Source of the DNA: Caulobacter segnis ATCC 21756
Lineage (GTDB): Bacteria; Pseudomonadota; Alphaproteobacteria; Caulobacterales; Caulobacteraceae
NCBI RefSeq assembly: GCF_000092285.1
Contig: NC_014100.1
Coordinates: 3,782,001-3,846,000, forward strand
Reading direction: 5' to 3'
Length of the DNA stretch: 64,000 nucleotides
Shown here piece after piece: positions 35,935 through 45,634 of the stretch (the stretch's first letter is position 1; the number at the start of each line of letters is the position of its first letter). The notes beneath the pieces are model-generated. The model was not told where the DNA came from and searched no databases. It worked only from the letters and a program-made list of their open reading frames with translations. The translations under genes were made by a program, and so were the position numbers.

Positions 35935-36333
35935 ACGAAGCCGCCGATACATCTCCAGCGCGTCGGCGCGGCGGGCGGTGTGGTCCAGCAAGCAGGCGTT
36001 GGCCTCGATGCGCGCCAGCGTCCCCCAGTCCGGGTCGTAGACGCTGGCGCAATCGGCGTCGCGATAGGCGATCCAGGCCCGCTGGGCCTTCTTCAACGCG
36101 GCGCGCTGGCGCGGCTGGTCCAGGCGCTTCATGGCGTCCTGGTAGGCGCGGTTCAGGCGCGCGTCCTGGACCTTCAGCTCGGCGGCCGCGCACTGGATCA
36201 TGCCGATCGTGCTCTGGCCCTCGGGCGAGGCCAGGCAGCGGTCATAGGCCGGCGAATATTTCGGCTCGGCCGCCTGGCCCACGACGGGCGCGGCCAGGAT
36301 GGAAAGACACAGCAGGATGGGGGCGAAACGCAT
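35932..36333 (-). CDS. LprI-like (DUF1311) secreted protein
   Basis: A 133-residue protein with a signal peptide (FAPILLCLSILAAPVVGQAA) and the lysozyme-inhibitor LprI N-terminal domain pattern: YDRCLASPEGQSTIGMIQCA, then LKVQDARLNRAYQDAMKRL and a WIAYRDADCASV box, ended by NACLLDHTARRADAL. The four cysteines should form two disulfides in the periplasm. Members may protect against lysozyme or have other envelope roles. The stop codon lies inside the palindromic repeat at 35816-35934. It is 39 bp downstream of accA on the same strand. Confidence 0.85.
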   Translation of the reverse strand: MRFAPILLCLSILAAPVVGQAAEPKYSPAYDRCLASPEGQSTIGMIQCAAAELKVQDARLNRAYQDAMKRLDQPRQRAALKKAQRAWIAYRDADCASVYDPDWGTLARIEANACLLDHTARRADALEMYRRLR

Positions 36334-36372
36334 GAGAAACTCCGGCTTGGTCCCCCGACCCGACGTGATCGC

Positions 36373-37335
<963 letters not shown>

Positions 37336-37442
37336 GGACTCTCAAACGTCGCCGTGAATGAAAGGGTGCGAACCTAGTGGCGGAATCCTCCGAGGGAAAG
37401 AGGCGAGATTCCGTCGGGGAACCGCCCCGAATCCGCCGGGTT

Positions 37443-37451
37443 TTATCCACA
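37443..37451 (+). promoter_or_regulatory. DnaA-box-like sequence upstream of accA
   Basis: TTATCCACA matches the strong DnaA box consensus exactly. It lies 108 bp upstream of the accA start. A single match may be chance. Confidence 0.35.
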
Positions 37452-37463
37452 GCATCAATCAAC

Positions 37464-37490
37464 AGGTGAGTCTCGATTCAAGACTCTCCT
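37464..37490. repeat. Inverted repeat in the accA upstream gap
   Basis: AGGTGAGTCT and AGACTCTCCT pair at 9 of 10 positions around CGATTCA. It could be an operator or part of a leader for either divergent gene. Confidence 0.4.
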
Positions 37491-37616
37491 GATCTGGTGA
37501 ATCGCGACATAGAGTCCTATGTTGTTTTCCAGCGAGCCGCGAAAGCCGGTTCGCGCCCACCGCGGCCCCCGCCATCGAATATGCGCGGTCCCGCCTGATG
37601 AGAGCGCACAGTTCCC

Positions 37617-37817
37617 ATGCAGGTGTTCACCTTCTTCTGTGTCGAGTCCGACGGCTCGGTCCCCCGTTTCGACGTCACGCCCTGCGCGGACGATCAGGCC
37701 GCGCGCGCCCGCGCCTTCGAGCTGCTGGATATGCACCGCCGCTGCGACTTCGTGGAAGTGTGGCGCGGTTCTCAGCGCGCCTTCGACGTTTCCGGCCAAC
37801 AGCAAGCGGCCGCCTGA
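37617..37817 (+). CDS. Small hypothetical protein (66 aa)
   Basis: A 66-residue protein, MQVFTFFCVESDGSVPRFDV at the front and EVWRGSQRAFDVSGQ near the end, with good Caulobacter-type codon use. No signal peptide or membrane segment. I do not recognise the family, but the beta-alpha-beta look (strand, then helix ARARAFELLDMHR, then strand) suggests a small folded domain. GAGAG lies about 13 bases upstream. It is divergent from accA and 100 bp before the P450 gene. Confidence 0.65.
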   Translation: MQVFTFFCVESDGSVPRFDVTPCADDQAARARAFELLDMHRRCDFVEVWRGSQRAFDVSGQQQAAA

Positions 37818-37917
37818 ATTCATCGAGCGATGAATTATTGCGTCGCCTGGTGAGCGGCGCTAGGCTGTTTTTCCGGATGGGGCCTCTTTAGACGCCCGCT
37901 TTCCGGAAGGCCGCTTC

Positions 37918-39327
37918 ATGGACGCTCAAGTCCGCGACGTCAAAGTCGGCCCAGGGCCGCTCGTTCCTCCCGTTCCCAAGGTTCACCCCCGTCCGCTGGG
38001 CGGCTCCCCCCTCGACGACCTGCGCATCGCGTGGGAAATGAGCCGAAACCTGATCGGGGCCTGGTGCGAAGAGGACTTCGACAACCTCGTCACGCCTTAT
38101 CATTTCATGGGCCAGCCTGGGCTGGTCGTCAGCGATCCCGCCGGCGTGCGTCAGGTGCTGGCCTCGCCGAACTTCCGCCGCCCGCTCAAGCTGGGCCGGC
38201 CGCTGAAGCCTCTGGCCGGCGAGGGCCTGCTGCTCTCCGAGGGCGAGACCTGGAAGCGCCAGCGCAAGAGCCTGGCGCCCGCCTTCACGCCGGCGGCCAT
38301 CGGCGGCCTGCTGCCCCACTTCGTCGCCGCGGGCGCCAGCCTGACCGAAGGCCTGGCGAACCAGACCAAGGCCAACCTGTCCGAGGCTTTCCACCACGGC
38401 ACGCTGGACGCGGTGCTGCGCGCCCTCTTCTCGCGCCGCGCCGACCGGGACGGCGCGGTCCTGGCGCAGATCGCCCGGCGCTATCTGGAAGGCCCGGCGC
38501 ACTTTCGCCTGCTGGACTTCATCGGCCGAGGGCGGGATGACCTGACCTTCGCGGACGGCGACCGGCGGCGGCTGGGCGGCCGCTGGCTGGCCGAGGTCGA
38601 CGCGCTGATCGCCCAGCGGCGGGCCGCGCCGGCGGCCGATGACCGGCCCGGTGATCTCCTGGACCGCCTGCTGACCGCGCGCGACGAGGACGGCGGCCCC
38701 CTGCCCGACCAGGAGATCCGCGACCAGTGCAGCTCGATGCTGGCGGCGGGTTTCGAGACCACCTCGCGCCTGCTGTTCTGGGCGACCTATCTGCTGGCCC
38801 GGGATCCCGAGACCCAGGATCGCGTCCGGGCCGAGATCCTGGCCTTCCCGGTCGAGCGCGTGAACGGCCTCGACGACCTCAAGGCCTGGCCGCTGCTACG
38901 ATCGGTGCTGTTCGAGACCCTGCGCCTGTATCCCACCGCCCCGACCTTCGGCCGCCAGGCCCTGGCCGACGAAACGGTGCTGGGCCACAAGGTCCCGGCT
39001 GGAGCCATGGTCACCATCAGTCCGTGGCTGATCCATCGCCACCGCAAGCTTTGGGACGCGCCGGCCGTCTTCCGACCCGAGCGCTTTCTGGACCAGCCGC
39101 ATCCGTGGGGGATCGAGGCCTTCCTGCCGTTCGGCGGCGGGCCCCGCGTCTGCATCGGCGCCGGCTTCGCCCTGGCCGAGGCCCAGATCATCCTGGCGAC
39201 CGTGCTGGCGCGCTTGGAGATCGCCCTGGCCGACGACCGCCCGGTGATCCCCGTCGCCTCGATCACCCTGGGTCCCGACCGCGAGCCGGATTTTCTCCTC
39301 ACGCCGATCGTCCAAGCGCGGGCGTGA
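37918..39327 (+). CDS. Cytochrome P450
   Basis: A 469-residue P450 with all the core motifs: the I-helix oxygen-activation stretch AGFETTSRLLFW, the ETLRLYP (ExxR) helix, the PERF meander and the heme-binding loop FGGGPRVCIGAGFALAEAQ with its thiolate cysteine. There is no membrane anchor, so it is a soluble bacterial type, although its sequence is closer to the fatty-acid hydroxylating, eukaryote-like classes than to CYP101. No ferredoxin or reductase gene is next to it, so the electron donor is encoded elsewhere. The ATG at 37918 follows GGAAGG. Confidence 0.95.
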   Translation: MDAQVRDVKVGPGPLVPPVPKVHPRPLGGSPLDDLRIAWEMSRNLIGAWCEEDFDNLVTPYHFMGQPGLVVSDPAGVRQVLASPNFRRPLKLGRPLKPLAGEGLLLSEGETWKRQRKSLAPAFTPAAIGGLLPHFVAAGASLTEGLANQTKANLSEAFHHGTLDAVLRALFSRRADRDGAVLAQIARRYLEGPAHFRLLDFIGRGRDDLTFADGDRRRLGGRWLAEVDALIAQRRAAPAADDRPGDLLDRLLTARDEDGGPLPDQEIRDQCSSMLAAGFETTSRLLFWATYLLARDPETQDRVRAEILAFPVERVNGLDDLKAWPLLRSVLFETLRLYPTAPTFGRQALADETVLGHKVPAGAMVTISPWLIHRHRKLWDAPAVFRPERFLDQPHPWGIEAFLPFGGGPRVCIGAGFALAEAQIILATVLARLEIALADDRPVIPVASITLGPDREPDFLLTPIVQARA

Positions 39328-39374
39328 GCGGAGTGCTAGGAAGCGTCCGCTAGCGCCCCTTTCCGAGGAAAGCC

Positions 39375-39800
39375 ATGACCGAAGATCTCCGCACCCGCCC
39401 GTTCGCCACCGCCACCGACAGCGGCCACGGCGGCTTGCAAACCTTCGTGACGGCGGGACCTTCGACCATCGTCGCCGACATCGCGGTGGCCCAGGGCGGC
39501 CTCGACCTGGGCCCCGATCCGCACGAGCTGGTCGCCGCGGGCCTGGCGGCCTGCACCAGCATGACCCTGCGCCTCTACGCCAACCGCAAGGGCTGGACGA
39601 TCAGCCACATGCACGTCGAGGTCTTCTCGCACTTCGACAAGGACCAGACCCCGCACGAGCGCTTCGAGCGGGTGATCACCATCGAGGGCGACCTGAACGA
39701 CGAGCAGCTGGAGCGCCTGTTCGAAATCGCCGACCGCTGCCCGATCCACCAGCTGCTGACGAATGGCGCCCGGGTGGTGACAACGGTGGGCGGGAATTAG
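39375..39800 (+). CDS. OsmC family protein
   Basis: A 141-residue OsmC/Ohr-fold protein. The two reactive cysteines of the family are present: one in LAACTSMTLRLYA (about residue 60) and one in IADRCPIHQLL (about 122). Members reduce organic or fatty-acid hydroperoxides; this one resembles the YhfA-like branch more than Ohr itself. GAGGAA is well placed before the ATG at 39375. It follows the P450 by 47 bp on the same strand. Confidence 0.9.
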   Translation: MTEDLRTRPFATATDSGHGGLQTFVTAGPSTIVADIAVAQGGLDLGPDPHELVAAGLAACTSMTLRLYANRKGWTISHMHVEVFSHFDKDQTPHERFERVITIEGDLNDEQLERLFEIADRCPIHQLLTNGARVVTTVGGN

Positions 39801-39809
39801 GGACCAGTT

Positions 39810-39928
39810 CCTCCCCCGCGATGCGGGGGAGGTGGCCCGGAGGGCCGGAGGGGGCCAGTTCGGCCGCCACGGTGCTCGCCCCCTCAGTCGCCCCGCGACA
39901 GCTCCCCCGCATCGCGGGGGAGCATCTA
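39810..39928. repeat. Palindromic dispersed repeat, copy 4 (119 bp)
   Basis: Nearly identical to copy 3 at both ends, with the same total length: CCTCCCCCGCGATGCGGGGG at the left, CCCCCGCATCGCGGGGGAGC plus ATCTA at the right, and GGCCGGAGGGGGC pairing with GCCCCCTCAGTC inside. It separates the convergent osmC-like and lyase genes. Confidence 0.85.
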
Positions 39929-39932
39929 GAAA

Positions 39933-40982
39933 TCACAACCCGTACAGCCCCGCATACTCCGCGTCCTTCGCCGCGATCTGCTTGGCGCAATCCACCATCA
40001 CCTTGGCCTGCTTCCAGGTGGCGTCGTCCTGCATCTTGCCGTCGATCATCGCCACGCCGGTTCCGTCGGGCATGGCCTCGAGGATCTTCTTGGCGAAGGC
40101 GACCTCGGCCGGGTCGGGGCTGAAGACCCGCTTGGCGATCTCGATTTGGCTGGGGTGCAGGCTCCAGGCGCCGGCGCAACCCATCAGGAAGGCGTTGCGG
40201 AACTGCTGCTCGCAGGCGACCGGGTCGTCGATCGCGCCGAACGGGCCGTAGAACGGCTTGATGCCGTGGGCGGCGCAGGCGTCGACCATCTTGGCGAAGG
40301 TGTAGTGCCAGAGGTCCTGCTGCACCGAGACTCGCGCCGAGCCGTCGGCGTGCGGATCCTCGATCACCCGATAGCCCGGATGACCACCGCCCACGCGCGT
40401 CGTCTTCATCGCCCGGCTGGCGGCGAGGTCGGCGGGGCCCAGGCTGATCCCCTGCATGCGCGGGCTGGCCGCGGCGATCGCCTCGACGTTCATCACGCCC
40501 TCGGCCGTCTCCAGGATCGCGTGCAGCAGGATCGGCCGGGTGACGCCGTGCTTGGCCTCCAGCGAGGCCAGCAGTTGGTCCATGTAGAAGATGTCCCACG
40601 GCCCCTCGACCTTTGGGACCATGATCACGTCGATCTTGTCGCCGGCCTTCTCGACGATGGTGGCGACCTCATCCAGGTGCCAGGGCGAGTTCAGGCAGTT
40701 GATCCGCGTCCAGAAGCCGACGCCCAGCGCCTTGAAGTCGACCTCCCGCGATAGGGCGACCAATCCGGCCAGCGCCGCGCCCTTCGCGTCGGCGGGAATG
40801 GCGTCCTCCAGATTGGCCAGGATGACGTCGACCGTCGGGGCGATCTCGGGGACCTTGGCGCGCACCTTGTCCAGGTGCGGCGGCACGAAGTGGATCATCC
40901 GCTCCACGCGAGCGGGCAGCTCGCGATAGGGCGTCGGCGCGCCGATGGCCAAGGGTTTGAAAAAGCCGCGCGGCGTCTTCAT
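39933..40982 (-). CDS. HpcH/HpaI aldolase (CitE type), malyl-CoA-lyase-like
   Basis: A 349-residue TIM-barrel lyase. It has an aspartate/glutamate magnesium site region ([34 protein letters not shown]), [13 protein letters not shown] near the front, and [20 protein letters not shown] as the CoA-proximal loop of CitE-like enzymes. Length and the ETAEG / GPADLAAS pair fit (S)-malyl-CoA or beta-methylmalyl-CoA lyase, which splits malyl-CoA to acetyl-CoA and glyoxylate. No partner gene of the ethylmalonyl-CoA pathway lies nearby, so the substrate is inferred. The ATG at 40982 is chosen for the conserved start [10 protein letters not shown]. Confidence 0.82.
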   Translation of the reverse strand: MKTPRGFFKPLAIGAPTPYRELPARVERMIHFVPPHLDKVRAKVPEIAPTVDVILANLEDAIPADAKGAALAGLVALSREVDFKALGVGFWTRINCLNSPWHLDEVATIVEKAGDKIDVIMVPKVEGPWDIFYMDQLLASLEAKHGVTRPILLHAILETAEGVMNVEAIAAASPRMQGISLGPADLAASRAMKTTRVGGGHPGYRVIEDPHADGSARVSVQQDLWHYTFAKMVDACAAHGIKPFYGPFGAIDDPVACEQQFRNAFLMGCAGAWSLHPSQIEIAKRVFSPDPAEVAFAKKILEAMPDGTGVAMIDGKMQDDATWKQAKVMVDCAKQIAAKDAEYAGLYGL

Positions 40983-41083
40983 GCCGGTCACTCCCCGTTC
41001 TGTCGCCGCCATCTTGAGCGGTCATTTCGCAATTGCGAGAAGATTGCGGCGGCGCGGCATGGAGGTCAAGGCTGACGCGTGGG

Positions 41084-42100
41084 TCAGGCCTTCGCGGGCG
41101 GCGGCTTGGGGGCCTCTTCGGGATCCTCGCGCTCGAGATCGGCGGCGGCGTCGTTGCTGGAGCCCGACTTGGCGGCCTTGGCCTTGCGACGACGGGCGGC
41201 GGGCTCGAGGCGCAGGCTGGTGAGCGCGTCCTCGCCCTCCTCGCCGAACAGGCCGCGCAGGCGGATGTCGCGCTGGGGATAGGGGATCTCGATCCCCGCG
41301 CCGCGCAGGGCGTCATCGATCAGCCAGGTATAGGCCGCGTGAATGGCGGCCGGACGGCGCACCGCCTCGATGGTAGGCCAGACGATCAGCTCGAACTTCA
41401 GGGCGCTCTCGCCGAACCCCACCAGCCAGACCTGCGCGCGGCGCGTCGGGTCGTCGGGCGAGGTGAAGGGGGCGGATTTCGCGGCCTTGAGGACGGCGTC
41501 ACGCACCTTGTCCTTGTCGACGCCCAAAGCGGTGTTGAACGGCACCCGGATGCGGCGGTTGGTGCCGCGCAGGGTCCAGTTGATCACCTGATCGTTCACC
41601 AGCACCGAGTTCGGCACGATGATGTCGGTGCTGTCGTTGGTGCGAATACGGGTGGCGCGCGCGCCGATCGCGTGGACCACGCCGCGCCCGCCATTGGGCA
41701 GCTCCACGAAGTCGCCCACCGCCACCAGGCGCTCGAACACCAGGCTGACGCCCGAGGCGAAGTCCTTGATCACGCCTTGCAGGCCAAGACCGACCCCGAC
41801 GCCCACGGCGCCGGCGAACACGGTCAGCGAGGTCAGGTCGACGCCCATGGTCGACAGGCCGACCACCACGCCGATGATCACCAGGCCGTAGGTCGCCACC
41901 TTCTCGACGACATAGAGCGAGGCCGCGTCGCCGGCCGCCCGCTCGCGCAGCCGTCGCAGGCCCGCCGAGGTCAGCCGCGCGGCGACCATCGCCACGCCGA
42001 CGATCAGCAGCCCGGCCGCCAATCCGCCGACCGTCACCGACGCCTTGCCCAGCTTGATCAGTTCGAAAGAATCGAGGGTGCGGAGCGGATTGCCGGCCAT
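41084..42100 (-). CDS. Mechanosensitive ion channel, MscS family
   Basis: A 338-residue channel with three N-terminal membrane spans. The pore helix is rich in small residues (FAGAVGVGVGLGLQGVIKDF), followed by the beta domain (GDFVELPNGGRGVVHAIGAR, then TDIIVPNSVLVNDQVINWTL) and a long charged C-terminal tail (about 40 residues, Ala/Lys/Glu-rich). It opens under membrane tension to release solutes during osmotic downshock. No regulatory partner nearby. Confidence 0.93.
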   Translation of the reverse strand: MAGNPLRTLDSFELIKLGKASVTVGGLAAGLLIVGVAMVAARLTSAGLRRLRERAAGDAASLYVVEKVATYGLVIIGVVVGLSTMGVDLTSLTVFAGAVGVGVGLGLQGVIKDFASGVSLVFERLVAVGDFVELPNGGRGVVHAIGARATRIRTNDSTDIIVPNSVLVNDQVINWTLRGTNRRIRVPFNTALGVDKDKVRDAVLKAAKSAPFTSPDDPTRRAQVWLVGFGESALKFELIVWPTIEAVRRPAAIHAAYTWLIDDALRGAGIEIPYPQRDIRLRGLFGEEGEDALTSLRLEPAARRRKAKAAKSGSSNDAAADLEREDPEEAPKPPPAKA

Positions 42101-42144
42101 GGCGGGAGTGTGGGCTCAGGTTGCGGCGAGGGGCAAGCGCGACG

Positions 42145-42519
42145 TCAGCCCGGCGTGACCAGGCCCTGGAGGCCAACGATCATGGCGATCACGCCGAAGA
42201 CGGCGAGCAGAAGACCTGGACCGCGCGCGGCGCTGTCGGGTAGCGCTCGGCCGATCCGCAGGCGCTCCCACAGAAGCAATACGCCGACGGCGATGCCCAC
42301 GACCTCGAAGTGGAAGACGTGCAGGCCGCTGGTCAGATGGACGATCAGGAAATAGCCGCCGCAGACCAGGGCCGCGATGCCGACGATCCAGCGGAACGGC
42401 GCCAGCCGCCCCGCGAACCGCTCGAAATCATCGCCGATGCGCGGAGCCAGCACCAGCAGGCCGATCGCCAACAGGAAGCCGCCGAGGATGTTGCAGAGAT
42501 CGAGGATGAGCGAGAGCAT
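42145..42519 (-). CDS. Small multi-pass membrane protein of unknown function
   Basis: A 124-residue protein made of four hydrophobic segments (LCNILGGFLLAIGLLVLAP, IVGIAALVCGGYFLIVHL, FEVVGIAVGVLLLWER, GLLLAVFGVIAMIVGL). No known domain is recognised. It lies 44 bp upstream of the MscS gene on the same strand and may share its transcript. Confidence 0.75.
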   Translation of the reverse strand: MLSLILDLCNILGGFLLAIGLLVLAPRIGDDFERFAGRLAPFRWIVGIAALVCGGYFLIVHLTSGLHVFHFEVVGIAVGVLLLWERLRIGRALPDSAARGPGLLLAVFGVIAMIVGLQGLVTPG

Positions 42520-42557
42520 GGGCCATCAATGCCCAAGCTCCGCAGGTGTTCCCGGCC

Positions 42558-43625
<1,068 letters not shown>

Positions 43626-43763
43626 CTAGCCCCTCGCCCATCGATCCGTAGGATCAGGCAATCATCCCGGCGCGGGCGTCAATCAAGGCGACGCCTAATT
43701 TCCAAAGCCCTGTCGGAACGGACGTCGCCCAGCCGTCCTCGGGTCATGACGATGGAGAACGCC

Positions 43764-44246
43764 ATGCCGAAGATCACCCCGTTCCTGTGGTTCGATACAG
43801 AGGCCGAGCAGGCCGCCAACCTCTATGTGTCGGTGTTCCCGAATTCGCGGATCCACGACGTCTCCTACTATCCCGGCGAAGCGCCGGGCGGCGGCAAGCC
43901 GGGCAAGGTGATGACCGTGACCTTCGAGCTCGACGGGCAAAAGATCGTCGCGCTGAACGCCGGCCCGACGTTCAAGCTGGACGAGGCGTTCTCGTTCGTC
44001 ATCGACTGCGACGGCCAGGACGAGGTCGACCACTACTGGAACGCGCTCACCGCCGATGGTGGGGCGGAGTCGCAATGCGGCTGGCTGAAGGACCGCTTCG
44101 GCCTGTCCTGGCAGGTGACGCCCCGCCAGCTGATCGAGATGACCACCAGCCCGGACCGCGCGGCGGCCGGTCGGGCGTTTCAGGCGATGATGGGCATGAA
44201 GAAGATCGACATCGCCGCGCTGAAGGCGGCGTACGAGGGAGCGTAG
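43764..44246 (+). CDS. VOC family protein (PhnB/glyoxalase-like)
   Basis: A 160-residue protein of the vicinal oxygen chelate superfamily, PhnB-like branch (often annotated as 3-demethylubiquinone methyltransferase-like). It opens ITPFLWFDTEAEQAANLYVS, has VMTVTFELDGQKIVALNAGP in the middle and CGWLKDRFGLSWQVTPRQL later, all typical of the branch. Function of these proteins is usually unknown. The ATG at 43764 is chosen for GGAG ten bases upstream; an ATG at 43746 would add six residues. Confidence 0.88.
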   Translation: MPKITPFLWFDTEAEQAANLYVSVFPNSRIHDVSYYPGEAPGGGKPGKVMTVTFELDGQKIVALNAGPTFKLDEAFSFVIDCDGQDEVDHYWNALTADGGAESQCGWLKDRFGLSWQVTPRQLIEMTTSPDRAAAGRAFQAMMGMKKIDIAALKAAYEGA

Positions 44247-44252
44247 TCAGAA

Positions 44253-44375
44253 AGCGCCCCCTCCGGCCCTACGGGCCACCTCCCCCGTTGTACGGGGGAG
44301 GATGAAACTGAAACTTCCTCACCCGCATCGCGGGGGAGGTGGCGCGGCGCGGAGCGCCGTGACGGAGGGGGCGCT
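44253..44375. repeat. Palindromic dispersed repeat, copy 5 (123 bp, perfect ends)
   Basis: AGCGCCCCCTCCG (44253-44265) and CGGAGGGGGCGCT (44363-44375) are perfect 13-bp terminal inverted repeats. Inside are CCCCCGTTGTACGGGGG and CCCGCATCGCGGGGGAGG palindromes. It separates the convergent VOC and PhnA genes. Confidence 0.85.
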
Positions 44376-44386
44376 CTTCTGCCGCC

Positions 44387-44608
44387 TCAAGCCTTCTTGA
44401 CGAACTCCGTCCGCAGGACCAGGCCGCGGACCTTGTCGACATTGGCTTCGATCTCGTCGGGGTCGCCGGTCAGGCGGATTTTCTTGACCACGGTGCCGCG
44501 CTTGAGCGTGACGCCGCCCGAGCCCTTGACCTTCAGGTCCTTGATCAGGGTGACGGTGTCGCCGTCGGCCAGGAGGGTTCCGTTGGAGTCGCGGGTTTCG
44601 TCCGACAT
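44387..44608 (-). CDS. PhnA/YjdM C-terminal domain protein (72 aa)
   Basis: A 73-residue reading frame encoding only the C-terminal PhnA domain: DSNGTLLADGDTVTLIKDLK, VKGSGGVTLKRGTVVKKIRL and ANVDKVRGLVLRTEFVKKA. Full YjdM proteins also have an N-terminal zinc ribbon, absent here; the short form is common in alphaproteobacteria. Despite the old name, a role in phosphonate use is not shown. The ATG at 44608 with GAAAGG is preferred over an upstream start at 44644. Confidence 0.88.
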   Translation of the reverse strand: MSDETRDSNGTLLADGDTVTLIKDLKVKGSGGVTLKRGTVVKKIRLTGDPDEIEANVDKVRGLVLRTEFVKKA

Positions 44609-44692
44609 GGCGGGCCTTTCAGGTGGGGCGGCCGATGACGGCAAACCCGTAAATTTGGTGTGGGCTTTCCTAAGCGGCGCCGTGCCTACGCG

Positions 44693-45634
44693 TCAATGCG
44701 GCGTCTTCTTCCGCCCCAGCGGGTGCTTGGTCTGGACGACATGGGCCAGGTGCTCGCCGGCCACGTGGGTGTAGATCTGGGTGGTGGCGATGTCGGCGTG
44801 GCCGAGCAGGGTCTGGATCACCCGCAGATCCGCGCCGCCTTCCAGCAGATGTGTGGCGAAGGCGTGTCGCAGGACGTGGGGGCTGACCTTGTCGCGGTCG
44901 ATGCCGGCGGCGATGGCCGCGTCGTCCAGCAACTGTCCCACCCGCCGCGCCGTCAGCCGCCCCGAGCCGCCGCGCGAGGGGAACAGCCACGGGCTCTCCT
45001 TGGCGCCCTTCGGCAGGAAGGTCCGGCGACCCGCGAGATAGGCGTTCACCGCCGCGCGGGCGGCGTCGTTCAGCGGGGCCAGCCGCTCCTTGCCGCCCTT
45101 GCCCTTGACGATCAGATAGGCTGGGTCGCGCGCCAGGGCCGTCAGCGGCAGGGCCAGCAGCTCGGAGATCCGCAGGCCCGAGGCGTAGATCAGCTCGATG
45201 ATGCAGGCCAGGCGCAGGCCCTGGGCGCTGTCCCCCATTTCTGTATTTGGGGCCGTCGCGGCCGCCAGCAGGCGCTCGATCTCGGCGCGCTCCAGCACTT
45301 TCGGCAGGGGCCGGCCCGCCTTGGGCGCGGCGACGCGGCGGGAGGGATCGTCAGTGCGCCAGCCCTCGCCCAGCACGAAGCGATAGAACTGACGCACGGC
45401 CGAGCGGCGGCGGGCGGCGGTGGCGGGCGACAGGCCGCGCGCGCCGAGATCCTGAAAATAGGCCTCGACGGCTTCAGCGTCTGCGTCGTCGAGGTCGCGC
45501 TTCGAGCGTCCCAGGAAGCCGCGCGCGTCCTCGAGGTCCTTGCCGTAGGCCGTCAGCGTGTTGCGGGCGGCGGCGCGCTCGACCGCCATCATCTCCAGGA
45601 ACGCGTCGACCCAGCCGGACGCGGCCCCGCTCAT
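44693..45634 (-). CDS. xerD: Site-specific tyrosine recombinase XerD
   Basis: A 313-residue integrase-family enzyme of XerD length. The N-terminal SAM-like domain (WVDAFLEMMAVERAAARNTL) is followed by the catalytic domain with R155 (ASGLRISELL), K179 (KGKGGKE), H253 and R256 (HVLRHAFATHLLEGGADL), H279 (LLGHADIATT) and Y288 (QIYTHV). With XerC and FtsK it resolves chromosome dimers at dif. Gene order beside aroK-aroB suggests the housekeeping enzyme, not a mobile integrase. Its ATG overlaps the stop of the upstream gene (ATGA). Confidence 0.93.
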   Translation of the reverse strand: MSGAASGWVDAFLEMMAVERAAARNTLTAYGKDLEDARGFLGRSKRDLDDADAEAVEAYFQDLGARGLSPATAARRRSAVRQFYRFVLGEGWRTDDPSRRVAAPKAGRPLPKVLERAEIERLLAAATAPNTEMGDSAQGLRLACIIELIYASGLRISELLALPLTALARDPAYLIVKGKGGKERLAPLNDAARAAVNAYLAGRRTFLPKGAKESPWLFPSRGGSGRLTARRVGQLLDDAAIAAGIDRDKVSPHVLRHAFATHLLEGGADLRVIQTLLGHADIATTQIYTHVAGEHLAHVVQTKHPLGRKKTPH

